From Hirsutella rhossiliensis (Eukaryota; Ascomycota; Sordariomycetes; Hypocreales; Ophiocordycipitaceae), in contig NW_025408685.1 in NCBI RefSeq assembly GCF_020360975.1, forward strand, positions 1,014,980-1,078,979: a stretch of DNA of 64,000 nt. The letters are read 5' to 3'. Position 1 is the first letter of the stretch, and every line of letters begins with the position of its first letter. The notes under the pieces are model-generated. The model saw only the letters and a program-made list of their open reading frames with translations, was not told the origin of the DNA and did no database searches. Both the position numbers and the translations under genes were made by a program. Shown here one piece after another: positions 1-10,020 of this stretch.

Positions 1-9
1 CGATTATCG

Positions 10-1849
10 ATGATGCGCTTGATTGGGAGAAGCGCAGCGGCGCCACATTTGAAGCAGAGAAGACATCCTTCATCCACTTCACACGCATCGCGGAGCGTGA
101 CAGCGACCTGCCTCTCATCATCAGGAAACGATGTCAAGCCGAAGAGCAACGTGAAGCTGTTGGGAGTCATCATGGACAAAGCGCTTCGCTTCAAGGAACA
201 CATCGCCAGAGCGGCCGCCAAGGGGCTGGCCGCGGCCATGTGTTTGAAACGACTGAAGATGGCTTCGCCACGGATGGCGAGGCAACTGTTCGTCGCGACG
301 GTGGCGCCAGCCATGGACTATGCCTCAAACGTGTGGTCGCACGCGTGCGGGGTGAAAGAAGCGGCGTGGATTGGCAGGGCCCAGCGAATCGGAGCCCAGG
401 CTGTCACGGGAGGCTTCCGCACGGTGGCAACGGCAGTGGCCGAGGCCGAGGCCGGCGTGCAATCGTTCCGAGAACGGCATGCTCAAGCGGCAGCGAAATT
501 CTGGATAAGGATGAGGACGCTCCGAAGACGCATCCTCTGACATCGTTGAGACTCAAACTGAACAGGAGGTATGCGTCGCCAATGCAGAAGCTCGCCTCGG
601 CGATGGGAAGAATAGATACCAAGCGCCTGGAAGTCATCCACGAGTTCGCACTGGCGCCGTGGGACGAACGAGTGCAGGCAACGTACGAGGCAGACCGAGT
701 GGAGGTGCTGAAGTCGGATGACCCGGAGGACATCACTATTGCGACGTCCAGCTCGCAAAGGAAGGGCAAGGTCGGGTTGGGAGGCGTCGTTCGGGATGCT
801 TCCCGCGACAGCGCAGACGAAGTGCTGGCCAGCTACTCCGTCACTCTCGGCTCCAGTGATGAGCAGAATGCCTACACAGCAGGACTCAAGGCAATCGCCA
901 CGGCCCTGAGGTGTGTACCTCTCGGTCTTCATGACCGAGATCTCACGGTTGTGACGAGCAACCGCTCTGTCCTGCAAGTCATCGGGCGGCCACGGCAACA
1001 GTCTGGTCAGTGCACGATACGGGCGATATACGGATCTGTTGAGTATCTGGCGAAAAGAGGCTGCAGAGTCAGACTTCGTTGGGTGCCTGCAAAGAATGAG
1101 GAGTTCACTCTAGGGCCACTGGCCAAAATGCAAGCGAAAAGAGCGACGCGAGACGAGTGCATCGCCGAACCAGCAACGTTTCAAGCAAGATCAACGACGT
1201 TACGACTGCTGCTCAACGAACACGCTCGCGTTCGTCAGATCCCGGAAGGGGTTGGAAAGCACTCAAAGCGCATCGATAAGGCATTGCCGGGTGTGACGGC
1301 CTAGCACCGTCACACCCCCCTTGCATACATGACCCACATGTTGTTGGGCCAACGGCCCACACGTACGGAAGGCATATTTAGGGAGAGGACACCCAGTTGT
1401 ATTGTTCGGTTCTCCTTTCTCTTCTTCAGAGCAGAATCTTCGTAATAGAGTCCACAGCCTTCTGGCTCAGTCCGTGACCGTCACACCGGGCAAGCACACC
1501 CGCAAGTTGTACGACGAGCTAACAAGAAAGGAATCCGAAGTGTTGATACAACTTCGAACTGGCAAATCGCGGCTGAATAGCTACCTCTGCAAAATCGGGG
1601 CGGTGGAATCGGATGAGTGCACTTGTGGGCAGTCTGCAGAAACAGTGGAGCATTTCCTCTTTCGATGCAGAAGATGGACGGTACAACGAGAGACCATGCT
1701 GCGATATGCGCGCGGAAAGGGGAGACTTGTCTTTCTTCCTAGGAGGCAAGGCAGAGTCAGACGACGACAAGTGGCAACCTGATATTGGGGCTGTGCGTGC
1801 GACGATACAGTTCGCATTGGCGACAAAACGCTTCAGTATGGACCGTTAA
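10..1849 (+). pseudogene. LINE ORF2 remnant: end of RT, RNase H, C-terminal zinc knuckle
   Basis: Positions 10-540 encode the part after the RT palm, starting with a KLLGVIMD motif typical of LINE RT thumbs and followed by a YASNVW segment. Around 510-540 the frame shifts, and 540-1303 gives an RNase H-like region followed by a basic linker. Where active RNases H have an S-D-N type catalytic aspartate this copy reads VVTSNRSV, so a key acidic residue appears lost. After the LTR insertion, 1486-1780 continues the protein with a CxC-x8-H-x4-C knuckle (ECTCG...HFLFRC), and a further shift near 1700 leads to a last segment ending at 1849. With two frameshifts, the insertion and the altered residue, this copy cannot be active. 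Confidence 0.8.
1292..1485 (+). mobile_element. Solo LTR, family A (194 bp), TSD CCGGG
   Basis: It starts TGTGACGG and ends CCGTCACA, with CCGGG at 1287-1291 and again at 1486-1490. It matches the LTRs of the Ty3/gypsy element at 18879-26364, including the one base that differs between those two LTRs (it agrees with the 24802 copy). The sense orientation is plus. It most likely arose by LTR-LTR recombination after a full element had inserted into the LINE. Confidence 0.93.
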
Positions 1850-2282
1850 CGGGCCATGTACTGATCAAGAACAACCATACTAACACAACAGCCTTCAACT
1901 TGGCAGACCGCGCTTCAGTCGCTGAAGGTAGGACGCTGAACACTTGGAGAAACTGACCTTCAAGCAGGCCTGTCATGTCACAGCGAACGAGGCTGGAAAC
2001 AGATGGAAAGAAGCGTTGGGCTTTGGGTGAGAAGAAACCATGTATAGTAGGTACGTAGCTTAGCGTAGTGGCTCTATGGGGGAACCCCCCGGGCGCAATA
2101 CAACCAAAAAAAAATGTGTTTTGAGACAGTCTGGCCTACAGTCGCCCGTAGTTCGGATCCGCTTTGTGCGAAAATCCTCTCCGTATCCACCTCGAGTGCA
2201 GACCACCCATTTGACGCGTGGCATGGTCGAAGCAAGCGCAAGTAACATGAGCAAACGTGCCTTGTTAAATAAACCATTCAAC
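1850..2282. other. Stretch without a recognised gene
   Basis: Only short overlapping ORFs on both strands are present, none with a recognisable motif. A stretch of 9 A follows 2105. I see no RNA gene or repeat here. Confidence 0.5.
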
Positions 2283-2726
2283 TTATACCAGTCCAAGAAT
2301 CACGCTTCCCAACCCTGGCAGCAACATCCGCAAGGGAAGAAGCATAAGGCGGCAAATCAGCCACACATAACTGTGTTTCCATAACTGCCAAATCCAAACC
2401 AGCCCCACTACTGCGATAAGGGCACGACCGGCCATGAGGTAGACTATAGGGACGGATATTGAAAGATTTGCCAAATAATGTCCCACCTTCCATATACTCT
2501 TCCTGTTGAAGAGGAAGGCTGTTCGAGATAGCAACGTTGGCAAGTCTAGGAGTAAAAGCCACATGATAATCCTTGAGACGGTGGCATAGCTGGATGAGCC
2601 AACTGTCTTTTCCTCGAACATGACCCCGTCAAAGCGAGACACCAAAGGCTCGTGGCCAATGCTAACTGGGGTATCTCCTTGTTTTAGTGTCTCGATGGAC
2701 TTTTTAGAGGAAGTGCGTTCGGGCAT
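2283..2726 (-). CDS. Hypothetical membrane protein, 147 aa
   Basis: This minus-strand ORF starts with a polar stretch of about 45 residues, followed by three or four hydrophobic segments: about residues 51-72 (MWLLLLDLPTLL), 85-115 (LSISVPIVYLMA then LIAVVGLVWIWQLW) and 120-147 (MLLPLRMLLPGLGSVILGLV). It therefore looks like a small integral membrane protein or the membrane part of a decayed larger one. I do not recognise a family. The 96-base gap to the plus-strand gene at 2822 would allow a shared divergent promoter. Chance hydrophobic coding cannot be excluded. Confidence 0.35.
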   Translation of the reverse strand: MPERTSSKKSIETLKQGDTPVSIGHEPLVSRFDGVMFEEKTVGSSSYATVSRIIMWLLLLDLPTLLSRTAFLFNRKSIWKVGHYLANLSISVPIVYLMAGRALIAVVGLVWIWQLWKHSYVWLICRLMLLPLRMLLPGLGSVILGLV

Positions 2727-2821
2727 CTTGGTTGAGAGGCTTCAAACTTCTTGGAAAGAATTAGGAACGGATGGATTTAAATATGCTGGGCACGTCGGCT
2801 GTACAAAAAGCATAATTCAGC

Positions 2822-3649
2822 GTGGCCAGAGATGGAGTGCGGGCGATTTCTGCTCCTCTGGAAAGGGTTAAAAGAAGCCAAGGGACTCTTCAAAACCGGC
2901 TTGATCATCGAACACCAGTACGTATGTGCAACATGACCGTACAATGCAAACCATCAGCAGTCGAACAGTCGAGCTCCACACGCAAGCGCAGGCGACGTCA
3001 GGCCCAGAGCAAATGCCGCGAAGCACTCGCGACACATATCTGTGCGTCTGCAGTGTCCGGTGATTTCATCCATACTTACAAGGACAAATCAGGGAACAAC
3101 ACAGGCCTTAATATTCCCCCGGGTAAGGTCCGACTAGTGCCTTCTAAAAACGATTCTTATTCTTGGACGTTTCATTCTGAGATAGCGTTTCTCTTTGCGA
3201 AGAATCTCAGTCGACACTCTATATCCGCTTGTCGTCAAATTGAAGAATTAGTTGGGCACAGATTCGAGGCTGTGCTTAGAACGCCATACATATCAGAGTT
3301 AGCGCCTCTGAATCCTTCTGATGATTCCTTACAGAGAGGAACAGAAGACGCTACGGTGTGCATGACGACATTTAAAGGGTCCCTGTTACTCAAGGATGAC
3401 ATACAAGCGGCTGCACCACTCGATGTGGACACTGAATTGGTCCGACTCAGAGATGAAGTGAGCGTTCTTGGCAATGAGCTTGCCGCTGTTTCCGGTCGCA
3501 ATAAACAGCTAGAGGATCTTTTAGAGGACTCGTCTCGCAGGATTAGGACCGAAAAGGCCTCCCAGTTCAAGTACTCGCTTACTTTTGCTCATATTTCTCA
3601 ACTCATAGAAGAGCTTCGGCAGACTAGCAGCGAAAGCTACGTGACATAA
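2822..3649 (+). CDS. Uncharacterised basic-region plus coiled-coil protein (copy 1 of a local paralogue pair)
   Basis: The longest ORF has 275 residues, but the conserved protein probably starts at ATG 2924 or 2933. It opens with a strongly basic stretch (TRKRRRRQAQSKCREAL), then a globular part with the motif KVRLVPSKNDSYSW and a segment around KNLSRHSIS, and ends in a probable coiled coil (TELVRLRDEVSVLGNELAAV). A second copy at 38396-39129 shares the order basic region, VRLIP/SW block, N-L-S-x-HSIS block, GHxFEA block, coiled coil. A basic stretch before a coiled coil would fit a DNA-binding, bZIP-like protein, but the spacing is not a standard bZIP, so that is inference. Copy 1 is open throughout; copy 2 has an intron and a frameshift. 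Confidence 0.55.
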   Translation: MARDGVRAISAPLERVKRSQGTLQNRLDHRTPVRMCNMTVQCKPSAVEQSSSTRKRRRRQAQSKCREALATHICASAVSGDFIHTYKDKSGNNTGLNIPPGKVRLVPSKNDSYSWTFHSEIAFLFAKNLSRHSISACRQIEELVGHRFEAVLRTPYISELAPLNPSDDSLQRGTEDATVCMTTFKGSLLLKDDIQAAAPLDVDTELVRLRDEVSVLGNELAAVSGRNKQLEDLLEDSSRRIRTEKASQFKYSLTFAHISQLIEELRQTSSESYVT

Positions 3650-3775
3650 TTCTTCCGATAATTAAAGAACATTGGAGACATTCTTACAAATTGCCTCGCA
3701 TCCACCAATGGTGAGATAGCCAACATATTTGCCTGCTTCCCGATTTGAGACTGCCGCAATACTATAGCGTACTTC

Positions 3776-4194
3776 TTTCACGAAAGGAGAGCATGCAAGT
3801 GGGCATTGATTGTTTTAATAATAGGTGTGTTCTGTTGTATTCCGTTGTGTCTGTCCTCTTGCAATGCCCTCTTCTAGGCTCTCTATTTATATCCCTTGGT
3901 TCCCTATTGATATCCCCTTTTCAGTTGTATAGGCACAATATCTAGGGGGCTGGGATCCTTTCCCCAGCCCCCCCTTTGCATACTGACTTTCCCTAGTCGC
4001 TGAGGGCTCTTTCAGCTTCCCCCGTATATGCAGTCTCTCTACAGCCTATGTGGCTGCCTAATGCGGTCTCCTAATAGCCTTCTGCAGCCTCAGAACTCTC
4101 TGCAGGCTGCCTTTCGATCTAGCCTGTCGGGGCCCTTAGCTGTATATCCCTTATGGTCACCTCGAGCTCAAGATCTCAGACGTGCTTCGCGACA
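3776..4194 (-). mobile_element. LTR family B, copy 1 (about 0.42 kb), inverted
   Basis: This segment matches the inserts at 18827-26736 (opposite orientation) and 26882-27293 (same orientation). It runs from TTTCACGAAAGGAGAGC to GCTTCGCGACA. Termini are imperfect inverted repeats (TGTCGCGAAG versus TCTCACGAAG in the better copies). A TATA-like TATTTATATCCC lies inside, as expected of an LTR promoter. No duplication is visible (ACTTC left, CGTGG right), unlike copy 2, so it may have recombined or lost an edge. Confidence 0.75.
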
Positions 4195-4641
4195 CGTGGT
4201 GCGCCGAATTCCCGAGCAACCGTGGCCACCTTAGCACCAGAAAAATGTTCAATATATCGAAGAGCTTCTTGAATACGGGCTTCCATTTCGGCAAGTCAAA
4301 AGAATGTGACCTGGTTGAAGTGCAGGGGGTTGAAGTTGGACGGAGAAAAATTTGGCTATTGCGGTATACTGGCTAATGCGGTGTCCAGCACCAGCTTATG
4401 CAATGCAATGCAATTTATTCCGCCCGGAGGGACCAACCCTAGAGGGCCGCGACACTAAGCTATTTACATATCCTCCACTTTCGACTGCAACACCCAGAAG
4501 CCCCACATTTTGCTCCTATCCGTACATTTCAGCCTCCAATTTCGCCGTTGACAGGCCTGCTTGAAGGCCCATTTCTCCAAGTGTTCAGCATCCTATTCTC
4601 AGCAGCGGAAGCCCGGTCTGTCAATGAGAGGCTGTATGGTG
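4195..4641. other. Gap with a truncated LINE tail, no gene seen
   Basis: The segment between the family B LTR and the coiled-coil gene holds one repeat (4398-4484, listed separately). Short ORFs here have no recognisable domain. Confidence 0.5.
4398..4484 (-). repeat. Truncated LINE 3' tail with (ATTGC)n end
   Basis: On the minus strand this reads from TCGAAAGTGGAGG to GGCGGAATAAATTGCATT and ends in repeated GCATT units. The same segment occurs on the plus strand at 13983-14065. Short 3' segments ending in a simple repeat are typical of 5'-truncated LINE insertions. Confidence 0.55.
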
Positions 4642-5043
4642 CTAGTACTGTGCACTCTGGTTTGCTAGTACTGTCATCTGTTGTTGCTTGGATATGATCT
4701 CGTTTTGCGCATCTATCGCTCGGCTGAGCTTTTGCGTTTCTTGACGTGACTCGCTCAAGAGTTCGAGAACTTTCTGGAGCATGGCTCGGCCTTCGTTCGC
4801 GCCACTGCTGCTGCTGGCAACTTTGCGCCGCTCAGTCGCGTCACTGATGGCGACATCGTCCGAGGCAATGCGCGTTGCAAGCCTAGTTGCGCGTGTTGTC
4901 TTCTCCGCCAGATCGTCGGGCTGTCGCGCGGCTTCTCGAATTTTGGTGCTTGGCCTCACGACGCGTGTCGATCTTTTCGCGGGTGTCGACGCAGGCGACG
5001 CGCTTCGCCCCACCATGATCACGGCCTCAGCCGGCGTCTCCAT
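4642..5043 (-). CDS. Hypothetical protein with C-terminal coiled coil, 133 aa
   Basis: The start chosen is ATG 5043 (METPAEAVIMVG), because the frame farther upstream runs into the minisatellite and is not protein-like. The N-terminal 35 residues are Ser/Pro/Thr rich; the middle is basic (KRSTRVVRPSTKIREAARQP); the last 45 residues form a likely coiled coil (MLQKVLELLSESRQETQKL, then DAQNEIISKQQQ). This fits small DNA- or RNA-associated proteins encoded by fungal transposons, but no family is certain. The gene abuts the minisatellite at its 5' side, so its original promoter may be displaced. Confidence 0.4.
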   Translation of the reverse strand: METPAEAVIMVGRSASPASTPAKRSTRVVRPSTKIREAARQPDDLAEKTTRATRLATRIASDDVAISDATERRKVASSSSGANEGRAMLQKVLELLSESRQETQKLSRAIDAQNEIISKQQQMTVLANQSAQY

Positions 5044-5179
5044 GATGAGGCCCTCAATGCCTAGCTGACCGTTTTCTTGGTATTTGCAAAGGTGATCTTG
5101 GGTACCATTGAAGCCTCGGTTCTCTGCGTGTGTGTCGTCAATTCTCTTATGGAGCTGGTGTAGAAACGAACGCGAAATA

Positions 5180-5380
5180 AGTGGAGCGTGGCACGGGTAC
5201 ACGGTCTTAGCACACACATGGCTGCAGCACATACCGTTCCAAGAAACAAATGATCGCAGCACACACACAGACCCAGGACAGAGATAACACTAGGACACAC
5301 ATGGTCCCAGGACACATACGGTCCCAGGACGAATATGGCTTCAGCACACACGGTCCTGGGACCGATATGACCGCAACACA
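5180..5380. repeat. 17-bp minisatellite, left arm (degenerate)
   Basis: About a dozen units of the form GGTCCCAGGACACATAC, many degenerate (GGCTGCAGCACATAC, GATCGCAGCACACAC), run up to the hAT insertion. The array resumes at 8265 after the GCAACACA target duplication. The left arm is clearly more diverged than the right one. Confidence 0.8.
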
Positions 5381-8264
5381 CAGGGTGGCAAACCACTCAA
5401 TCCCAGCAACGGTTGCTCAATATAGTTGAGCAACCGTCAACTCAATCAACTCAATCGAGTGTCTGCTGAATAAGCTTGTCAATTCAATTCATGCTCCCGT
5501 TGATTGATGGATTGATGAGATTGCCGTTGACGGTCAGGGATCCTGTAGGGTAGGTGGCCAAGGCGAAATGTAGGTACGGATTGGGTATATAGCTACCACT
5601 AACCTTACAGGTTACTCAGGCCCGTTGTAGGTAAGCCTGCTCTCTCTCTTCGGGAACAGGGCCCCTGTTCCGTTGGAAGAGTCGACGCGCTGCGCGCATC
5701 GACGCGCTTCACAACAAAGTTCAATCTCTCGCCTCAGTTCCACTTACACTTCTCGATTCTTCCACAACGCCTTGGCTGATCTAAACATTCCTATATGCAA
5801 TGAGCGAATCTCCTGAGCCTTCTTCTACTCCCTTGCCGCCATCAGGCGATTCAGGCGACTCAGGCCCCGTTCCCCATCTCGAGTGGGATGCCTTCCCTGG
5901 CATCACTTCCGCGGCTATACCAAGTCTCAACGCGCCGGCAAGCTCAAATCGTGGATCTGGAGCTTTGGGTTCGACATTGAACATCAAGCTAACGTAGATA
6001 ATCGCCTCTGGGTCTGTGAGCGGTGTTTACCGAAGAAATCGCCGAAGGGACCCGTGAGCTTCGCGGCAAAGGGGACCCTAAACATTGAGCGCCATCTACA
6101 TGATGCTCACAATGTTATTGACCCATCAGGTAGACGGTTACCGAAGGGTTCTACAACCAACAAGCGTTCTATTGCCCAATTCTTCAACCTCGATGCCAAT
6201 GACCAGAAGGAGCAAGCATTCATTAACAAGCTAAAAAACCAATTCGATAAAGATGTCTTCCAATCTCTCTTGCTTGCTTGGATCACCGAGTCGAATGTTG
6301 CCTTCCGCGCAGTTGAAGCCCTCGATTCCGGCGTCTTCTCGAATACCTCAATCCCTCGATCGCCCTGACTCAAGCCCACATGACACACTCGACTATTCGA
6401 ACGAAGCTTTTCCAAGAATACCACCAGTACAAGCATATTGTGATAAAGGAACTGAGGGAGCGCCCCGGGCAGATACACCTTGCGTTTGACGGCTGGAGAT
6501 CGCCCAATCGCTATGCGCTTAATGGGATTGCTGCGTTCTATCTCTCTAAAAGCGGCCACAGAAGATCATCCTTGGGCTCCTGAACTCCGAGAGTCTCATA
6601 CTGGCGAGAATATAGCGTCGCAGGTGGCGGAAGTGATCGAATCATTCGAGATTCAAGACAAGATCGGGTATTTCACGCTTGACAATGCGAAGAATAACGA
6701 TACGGCGGTAGCAGCACTGGGACACGTTTTTAATTTTGAAGGGAAGCAGAGACGGGTCCGCTGCTTTGGGCATATCATCAATCTCGTGGCCAAAGCGCTG
6801 CTCTTTGGCAAAGATAATGAAGTCTTCAAATCAGAAGAGCGACTCGACCTGGACCTTGCTCGACATGATCTCTGGCGGAAGAGGGGGCCTATTGGCAAGC
6901 TCCACAACCTTGTCCACTGGATTCATCAATCGGATAGGTTAACGTACATGCTTCGGGATCTACAACGCAAGAGGGACAGTACGAAGAAACCAGTTGACGT
7001 TCTAACGGATAACATGACACGATGGTTGTCCCATTATAAGATGATGGATCGAGCCCTTCTACTGCACGACTTTCTTGACGACCTCGTCGCATTGGAACAG
7101 TTCGAATATACCCGAAGCAGGTCAAAGAAGAAAGACATGCCTGCATGCCTCCGAGATTCTGACCTGCTGACCGGTAACGACTGGACAGTGATCAGCCACT
7201 TTCGGAATATTCTTAAGCACTTCGAAAATGCCATCAAGGCCCTCGAGGAGATGCCCAGATTCGGGTGCGTAAGGGCGGCAACCTCGTGGCATACGGAACA
7301 GCATGGGATATTATCCAAGCATTCGAATATCTCCTTGAACGATTGGAAGAGGCAAAGGAATTCGCCAAGGATGTGCCTGATTCCGAGCATTTCGCGATAA
7401 ACGTCGAATTGGGGTGGAAGAAGTTGGAGAAATACTATATCAAGTTGGTTGAGTGCCCGGTATATTATGCTGCAGTCGCTCTCCATCCCGCCTTGCGACT
7501 GCAATGGTTTGAGGAGGCTTGGGCTTATCGACCTGAATGGGTCCTTGAGGCACGACGGATTGTTCGGGGCATCTGGGAACGCGACTATAAGTCATTAATT
7601 CTCAGCGATGACGAGGCTATTCCGATGGTTAAACGTCGAAAGGTTGACGACTTGAACGAGTTCCAACAGTTCCGACTGAGGCACCGGCTACAAGCTGGTC
7701 AGACGGCCACAACCCGTCGTGGGCCACCTACTGCCGATGAATTCGATCGCTGGACTGTTGATATCGGCGCAGATGACGGAGACATCACGGATCCGTTCCA
7801 ATACTGGCAACTCAAAGAGTCAACGTATCCCAGACTTGCTCGAATGGCCTTTGATATGCTATCTATACCGCCAATGTCAGCAGAGTGCGAGAGGGCGTTC
7901 TCATTTGCTGGGCTAATGGTCACACGACTACGCAGCCGGCTTCAGGCTAACACGATCAATGCAGGCCAGGCAATTCGGTCTTGGCTGAAGGCAGGGCTAA
8001 TACCCGACTACCAGGGATTATTGATGCTTCAGTCGATGACGATGTCTTCCCGAAGAGGTGCCCCACGAAGGACGAGAAGTTGATGGTGTTGAGGACCTTA
8101 AGTAGCTTACTAATAGGTAGGGTAGGGCATCAACTCCATCAATCAACGCAATCAATTCAACGAGGGCTTGGATTGCTCAACTCAACGAGAGGTTCGCTGA
8201 TGTAAGCCGTCAATCTACTCAATTTGACTCTTTGGTTGAGTTGATTGAGTGGTTTGCCACCCTG
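5381..8264 (+). mobile_element. hAT DNA transposon with intact TIRs and 8-bp TSD
   Basis: The 2884-bp element is bounded by perfect 22-bp terminal inverted repeats beginning CAGGGTGGCAAACCAC. It is flanked by the 8-bp direct repeat GCAACACA at 5373-5380 and 8265-8272, the classic hAT signature. Subterminal regions (5400-5500 and 8125-8260) are rich in TCAATCAAC / GTTGAGTTGATTGA motifs that could serve as transposase-binding repeats. The transposase inside has several frameshifts, so the copy is non-autonomous, but its ends look mobilisable in trans. Confidence 0.95.
5800..8083 (+). pseudogene. hAT transposase, frameshifted
   Basis: The order of parts is that of fungal hAT transposases. A Ser/Pro-rich start (5800) is followed by a BED-type zinc finger (WVCERC, then ERHLHDAH), the RNase H-like core with first catalytic Asp in AFDGWRSPN (about 6487) and second in FTLDNAKNND (about 6680), an insertion domain, and the C-terminal dimerisation domain with the catalytic Glu in SAECERAFSF (about 7880). 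All three catalytic acids are present. The frame changes near 5900, 6325, 6570 and 7262, splitting the protein into about five pieces. No plausible introns explain these shifts. This gene is the only cargo of the element. Confidence 0.88.
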
Positions 8265-9310
8265 GCAACACACATATGGTCCCAGGACACACGCATGGTT
8301 CCAGGACACACGCATGGTTCCAGGACTGTCCTAGGACACATATGTGACATGTCCCCTGGACACATACGATCCCAGGACGAAAATGGATCCCAGGACACAT
8401 ATGGTCCCAGGACAGATACGGTCCCAGGACACTTACGATCCCAGGACACACACGATCCCAGGACACACATGATCACAGAACGAAAATGGATCCCAGGACA
8501 TGTATGGTCCCAGGAAACATGCCGTCCCGGGACACACACAGCCCCAGGACACATATGACCCCAGGGCACATGCCGTCCCGGGACATACACGGTCCTAGGA
8601 CACATATGATCCCAGGGCACATGCCGTCCCGGGACATACACGGTCCTAGGACACATATGATCCCAGGACGAAAATGGATCCCAGGACACAGATGGTCCCA
8701 GGACACGGATGGTCCCAGGACAGATACGGTCCCAGGACACACACGGTCCCAGGACACATATGATCCCAGGACGAAAATGGATCCCAGGACACAGATGGTC
8801 CCAGGACACGGATGGTCCCAGGACAGATACGGTCCCAGGACACACACGGTCCCAGGACACATATGATCCCAGGACACATACGGTCCCAGGACACAGATGG
8901 TCCCAGGACAGATACGGTCCCAGGACACACACGGTCCCAGGATACAGACGGTCCCAGGACAAATACGGTCCCAGGACACACATGGCCCCAGGACACATAT
9001 GATCCCAGGGCACATACGGTCCCGGGACATACACGGTCCCAGGACACATACGATCCCAGGACACATACGGTCCCAGGACACACATGGCCCCAGGACACAT
9101 ATGATCCCAGGACGAAAATGGATCCCAGGACACAGATGGTCCCAGGACACAGATGGTTCCAGGACAGATACGGCCCCAGGACACGTACGATCCCAGGACA
9201 CGTATGGTCCCAGGACACATGCGGTCCCGGAACACACACGGTCCAAGGACACATATGATCCCAGGACGAAAATGAATCCCAGGACACATATGGTCCCAGG
9301 ACAAATACGA
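8265..9310. repeat. 17-bp minisatellite, right arm with higher-order repeat
   Basis: About 60 units close to GGTCCCAGGACACATAC are arranged head to tail. Variants (GACGAAAATGGATCCCAGG, GACAGATACGGTCCCAGG) recur in a fixed order, giving a higher-order period of 103 bp at 8659-8761 and 8762-8864. As 17 is not a multiple of 3 and the unit contains almost no stop, most frames stay open and produce long false ORFs. There is no spacer between units, so it is not a CRISPR array. Confidence 0.92.
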
Positions 9311-9913
9311 ATTCTGCCACACACGGTACATCAGCCTCCAATGGCCTGGCTCCCTAATTCGCACAGTAGCCACTGCGTCACCACCTTAACAGTCACAGAA
9401 CCTTCCATCAGCTTCTAGTCACTCATTCGGATCTCCTATAAAGATGCTGCTCATTCTACACTCTAGGTAGGAGAATCAAGAGTGTTCCAGTCCCCGATTT
9501 TATGCCCACTTGTGAAAGGCATCACCAAACTGGGCATGCAACCAGGTTGTGGCCAAATACAGTCTATTATCCTGATAAAGAAGAAGAAGAAGAAGAGAGA
9601 AGAGTATACAGCTAGATCCCCCTTTTATGATGTAGCTGTGAGCTCAGGGGCTCAGAGGTAGAGACAAGGGTTCCTTGTCCGTCCCGTAATTCCAGCTCAG
9701 GGCTTCCAGCCCTATAACACCACTTGCTCATTATCACGGGGCAGACCTAGGATGCCAGGGAAGATCTATGTTATGCTGTGAGGAGGGCAAACTATGGAGG
9801 TGAAACAGAGTCCAGAAAAGTACAGGAGGCACGTGACTGAAGCCAGGTTGGTGCCGTGACACTCATCATCCATGCGATAAGTTCCATAAAACAGACTTTC
9901 TCGGGGCGCTACC
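9311..9913. other. Gap between minisatellite and LTR, no gene seen
   Basis: Contains a short (AAG)n run near 9581-9598 and a segment (AGAATCAAGAGT...CAGTCCCCGAT, 9472-9500) also present in similar form at 18626-18654, possibly from one more decayed repeat. No coding signal is visible. Confidence 0.45.
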
Positions 9914-10020
9914 TGTAAGGCACACAATCACGACGAAACAGAGAGTGAAGAACGGGGGCCAGCGATGTAATTGTTGATCTCCAAAGAGCCCCTCCAGTGG
10001 GCCGTGGTCATCCCCTCGTA

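Larger units (their letters stand above)
1..1850 (+). mobile_element. LINE (non-LTR) retrotransposon, 3' part, split by a solo LTR
   Basis: The window opens inside a LINE of the fungal Tad-like kind. The coding part runs from the end of the reverse transcriptase through an RNase H region to a C-terminal zinc knuckle. At 1292-1485 it is interrupted by a solo LTR flanked by CCGGG on both sides; removing the LTR and one CCGGG rejoins the LINE reading. The 5' part lies outside the window. I see no clear poly-A or simple-repeat tail, so the 3' end near 1850 is approximate. Confidence 0.8.

Noticed and set aside
5061..5396. 111-codon minus-strand ORF
   Set aside because: Lies in the degenerate left arm of the minisatellite and runs across the hAT boundary.
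8265..9310. CRISPR array
   Set aside because: The 17-bp units are directly adjacent with no unique spacers, and the genome is fungal.
8219..9373. 384-codon minus-strand ORF and several 100-280-codon ORFs on both strands over the minisatellite
   Set aside because: They come from a 17-bp repeat with almost no stop codons; up to five frames are open at once, so no single frame is favoured as protein.
4642..9373. One long minus-strand gene through the minisatellite interrupted by the hAT element
   Set aside because: Removing the hAT and one duplication keeps the frame number, but the frame that enters 4642-5043 meets a TGA near 5343, and the other frames do not join.
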